Below are positions 33,877 to 35,536 of a stretch of DNA of 35,536 nt, piece after piece. The DNA lies in the NCBI GenBank assembly GCA_023431215.1, contig JAEYXR010000016.1:1-35536 (forward strand), read 5' to 3'. Positions within the stretch are counted from its first letter, which is position 1; every line of letters starts with the position of its first letter. The position numbers and the translations under genes are program-made. The notes beneath the pieces were generated by a model. It made no database searches. It saw only the letters and a program-made list of their open reading frames with translations, and had not been told where the DNA came from. This stretch comes from Bacillota bacterium. Its GTDB lineage: Bacteria > Bacillota > Clostridia > Oscillospirales > Ruminococcaceae.

Positions 33877-34531
33877 AGCGATACCCCACCCCGCGCAGGG
33901 TTACAATACAGCCGTTATAGGCTCCCAAAGACTTTCTCAGCAGCTTGATGTGGGTGTCCAGGGTGCGGTCGTCACCATAAAAATCGTATCCCCACACGTC
34001 ATTGATGAGGCGTTCCCGGGTAAGGGCAATGCCACGGTTACGCACCAGGTAAAAAAACAGATCATACTCCTTGGGTGACATATCAACCTGATTGCCGTCG
34101 ATGGTAACCACACGCCCTGTAAAATCAACCACCAGCCCGCCATGGGTAAATATTTCACGCTTGCCTGAGCCGGTGGCGCGCTTGATAATGGCATTGACCC
34201 GCAGCATCAGCTCCTTGGGAGAAAAAGGCTTTACCACATAATCATCTACGCCAAGCTCAAAACCATGAATTTTATCATATTCTTCTCCCCGTGCCGATAG
34301 CATGATGACGGGGGTAGAGCAAAATTTTCTAATTTCACGGCAGGCCGAAAAACCGTCTAATTCGGGCATCATAATATCCATAATAATTATATCAAAGGTG
34401 GTGCTCATGCAAAGCTCCACCGCCTCCATGCCATCACCGGCCTCAGTAACCTTATTTCCCTCAAAAACGGCATATTTTTTTATCATTTCACGAATCATCT
34501 GTTCGTCATCCACTACAAGAATATGGTACAT
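33866..34531 (-). CDS. OmpR/PhoB-family response regulator
   Basis: The 221-residue regulator has a receiver domain (1-120) with the acidic pair Asp8-Asp9, phosphorylation site Asp52 (IIMDIMMPELDG), Ser79 and Lys101. A winged-helix DNA-binding domain follows (about 125-219), with LTRERLINDVWGYDF and the C-terminal TLRGVGYRFE. It is cotranscribed with the overlapping kinase gene. A pair of direct repeats in its own promoter suggests autoregulation. The regulon and stimulus cannot be told from the sequence. Confidence 0.94.
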   Translation of the reverse strand: MYHILVVDDEQMIREMIKKYAVFEGNKVTEAGDGMEAVELCMSTTFDIIIMDIMMPELDGFSACREIRKFCSTPVIMLSARGEEYDKIHGFELGVDDYVVKPFSPKELMLRVNAIIKRATGSGKREIFTHGGLVVDFTGRVVTIDGNQVDMSPKEYDLFFYLVRNRGIALTRERLINDVWGYDFYGDDRTLDTHIKLLRKSLGAYNGCIVTLRGVGYRFEA

Positions 34532-34567
34532 GAAATTTCCCGCCTTTCCGGTAATGTATCTATGTTT

Positions 34568-34601
34568 AGCATAACCTCATTTTGTGATGATTAGGTGATG
34601 A
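34568..34601 (-). promoter_or_regulatory. Regulator promoter with tandem repeats at 11-base phasing
   Basis: TCATCAC occurs twice on the minus strand (34601-34595 and 34590-34584), starts 11 bases apart. Ten bases downstream lies a -10-like TATGCT (34573-34568). This spacing is how PhoB-type regulators replace a -35 element, so the repeats may be a binding site for the adjacent regulator. Confidence 0.4.
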
Positions 34602-34690
34602 GAGTAAGAAAAAATAAAAAACAGATAAAAATTTTGCAGGTGTACCAACAAGTAATCCAAAATAATGTATAAAATTTTATGAATAATTCA

Positions 34691-34719
34691 TAGTTTTTGT
34701 ATCCGCTATATGCTATAAT
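34691..34719 (+). promoter_or_regulatory. Predicted promoter of the phoH-like gene
   Basis: A perfect extended -10 TGCTATAAT (34711-34719) has a poor -35 (TAGTTT, 34691-34696) at 17 bases. The expected start near 34726 gives a leader of about 215 bases. Confidence 0.55.
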
Positions 34720-34725
34720 AATGAA

Positions 34726-34867
34726 AAGCGAATGATGATATCCTGTAGCGCCAGATGATTTCTGCCTTTTTGTGCAGTTTTATATGGTGTTTTTAACCGG
34801 ATTTTTATGATTTTGCATCTTTTTTGCCGTATGCCCCATGATGGCAATTATCATTTATCTGTTTTTA
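34726..34867 (+). other. Possible structured leader or small RNA before phoH
   Basis: CAGATGATTTCTGCC (34752-34766) can pair discontinuously with GGCAATTATCATTTATCTG (34843-34861): 5, 3 and 4 base pairs with small loops. A T-run TTTTT (34862-34866) follows. Smaller hairpins such as TTGCC/GGCAA (34824-34847) compete with it. No known riboswitch class is recognised and no coding frame is apparent. Confidence 0.3.
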
Positions 34868-34940
34868 AATTACCATGAATCAGCACCTCAATTCAAGGCT
34901 GCTTTTGCGGCTGTGCCATTATAAGGAGTAACAAAGTCCT

Positions 34941-35536
34941 ATGGTAGAACAAATTATCAATATAGAACGCATGGAGCATGCCATGACCCTGTTTGGAAGC
35001 AATGATGAAAACAGCCGCCAAATTGAGCGCCAGTACGGTGTCAGCATTTTATTCCGCGGAACAGACATCAAGGTATCGGGCGAGGCAGAAAAGGTACTGA
35101 TGGCCTCCAAATGCATTGAAAGCCTCATGACCATGGTAGAATCCGGCGAGCCCCTTACCGACCAAAACGTGCGTTATGTCATGACACTGGTGGAGGAAGG
35201 CAAGGAAAAGGAAGTAACTGAGCTGAACAAGGATGTTATTTGCATCACCGCTAAGGGACGTCCACTAAAGGCCAAAACCATTGGTCAGCAAAAATATATT
35301 GACAGCATCCGCCAAAACACCATTGTTTTGGGTGTTGGCCCCGCCGGCACCGGCAAAACCTATCTGGCTGTGGCCATGGCAGTCAAGGCCTTTCGCGCTC
35401 ACGAAATCAACCGAATTATTTTGACCCGCCCGGCTGTAGAGGCGGGCGAAAAACTGGGCTTTTTGCCCGGTGATTTGCAAAACAAGGTAGACCCCTACCT
35501 GCGCCCTTTGTACGATGCCCTGTTTGATATGCTGGG
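34941..35536 (+). CDS. PhoH-like ATPase, C-terminus beyond window
   Basis: The visible 198 residues comprise an N-terminal KH-like region (about 1-105; IERQYGVSILFRGTDIKVSGE) and the start of the PhoH P-loop domain, with Walker A GVGPAGTGKTYLAVAMAVKA (131-150) and the conserved LTRPAVEAGEKLGFLPGDL motif (164-182). This matches the Firmicutes PhoH/YbeZ type of about 320-340 residues, a cytosolic ATPase thought to act in RNA metabolism, often next to ybeY. AAGGAG lies about 12 bases before ATG, a rather long spacing. The gene is divergent from the two-component operon. Confidence 0.93.
   Translation, partial: MVEQIINIERMEHAMTLFGSNDENSRQIERQYGVSILFRGTDIKVSGEAEKVLMASKCIESLMTMVESGEPLTDQNVRYVMTLVEEGKEKEVTELNKDVICITAKGRPLKAKTIGQQKYIDSIRQNTIVLGVGPAGTGKTYLAVAMAVKAFRAHEINRIILTRPAVEAGEKLGFLPGDLQNKVDPYLRPLYDALFDML

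Noticed and set aside
1..35536. CRISPR arrays, tRNA or rRNA genes, prophage or integrase genes
   Set aside because: I looked for spaced repeats, tRNA-like cloverleafs and typical protein families and saw none.

Overview
The window looks like the chromosome of an anaerobic Gram-positive bacterium of the class Clostridia, probably Oscillospirales/Ruminococcaceae-like. This is inferred from strong AGGAGG-type ribosome binding sites, lipoprotein signal peptides, a guanine-riboswitch xpt gene, the anaerobic (early cobalt insertion) B12 pathway with CbiK and CbiD, and a PhoH of the Firmicutes type. There are no rRNA or tRNA genes, CRISPR arrays or insertion sequences. Both end genes run off the window.

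Left part (1-7.1 kb). A truncated AEC-family transporter gene (minus) is divergent from a purine salvage block (plus). The block consists of a guanine riboswitch with terminator, xpt, and a four-gene BMP-type nucleoside ABC transporter: lipoprotein, double ATPase and two permeases. It is closed by a strong bidirectional terminator at 7044-7088. A PAS-GGDEF diguanylate cyclase (7107-8099, minus) with its own promoter follows.

Centre (8.2-32.1 kb). A single minus-strand run of 27 genes reads from 31641 down to 8228. Most genes overlap by 4 bases or are separated by a few bases. It is preceded by an extended -10 promoter (32051-32079) and a cobalamin riboswitch that ends in an intrinsic terminator. 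Order of transcription: corrinoid/metal-chelate importer (btuF-, btuC-, btuD-like), cobalt ECF importer (cbiM, N, Q, O), corrin ring synthesis (cbiK, D, L, F, G, H, J, ET, A), then nucleotide loop assembly and late steps (cobT, cobU, cobS, a short cobU-like gene, cobC, cbiB, cobD, an ApgM-like gene, cbiP, cobO, cbiC). This covers sirohydrochlorin to adenosylcobalamin almost completely, together with uptake of cobalt and probably of preformed corrinoids. Genes for making uroporphyrinogen/sirohydrochlorin, a PduX-type threonine kinase and lower-ligand (bza) genes are not in the window.

Two operon members do not fit textbook roles and are the best leads. One is an ApgM/ThrB2-like alkaline-phosphatase-superfamily protein next to cobD, which might supply threonine phosphate. 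The other is a 115-residue CobU-like protein that lacks the guanylylated-His region but keeps the NEVG motif, while the full-length CobU in the same operon has the His but a diverged NEVG region.

Right part (32.2-35.5 kb). An OmpR-type response regulator and its histidine kinase (minus) end in a terminator facing the B12 promoter region. Divergently, a phoH-like gene (plus, truncated by the window end) has a strong extended -10 promoter and a long, possibly structured leader. The response regulator promoter carries a pair of 7-base direct repeats at 11-base phasing, suggesting autoregulation.
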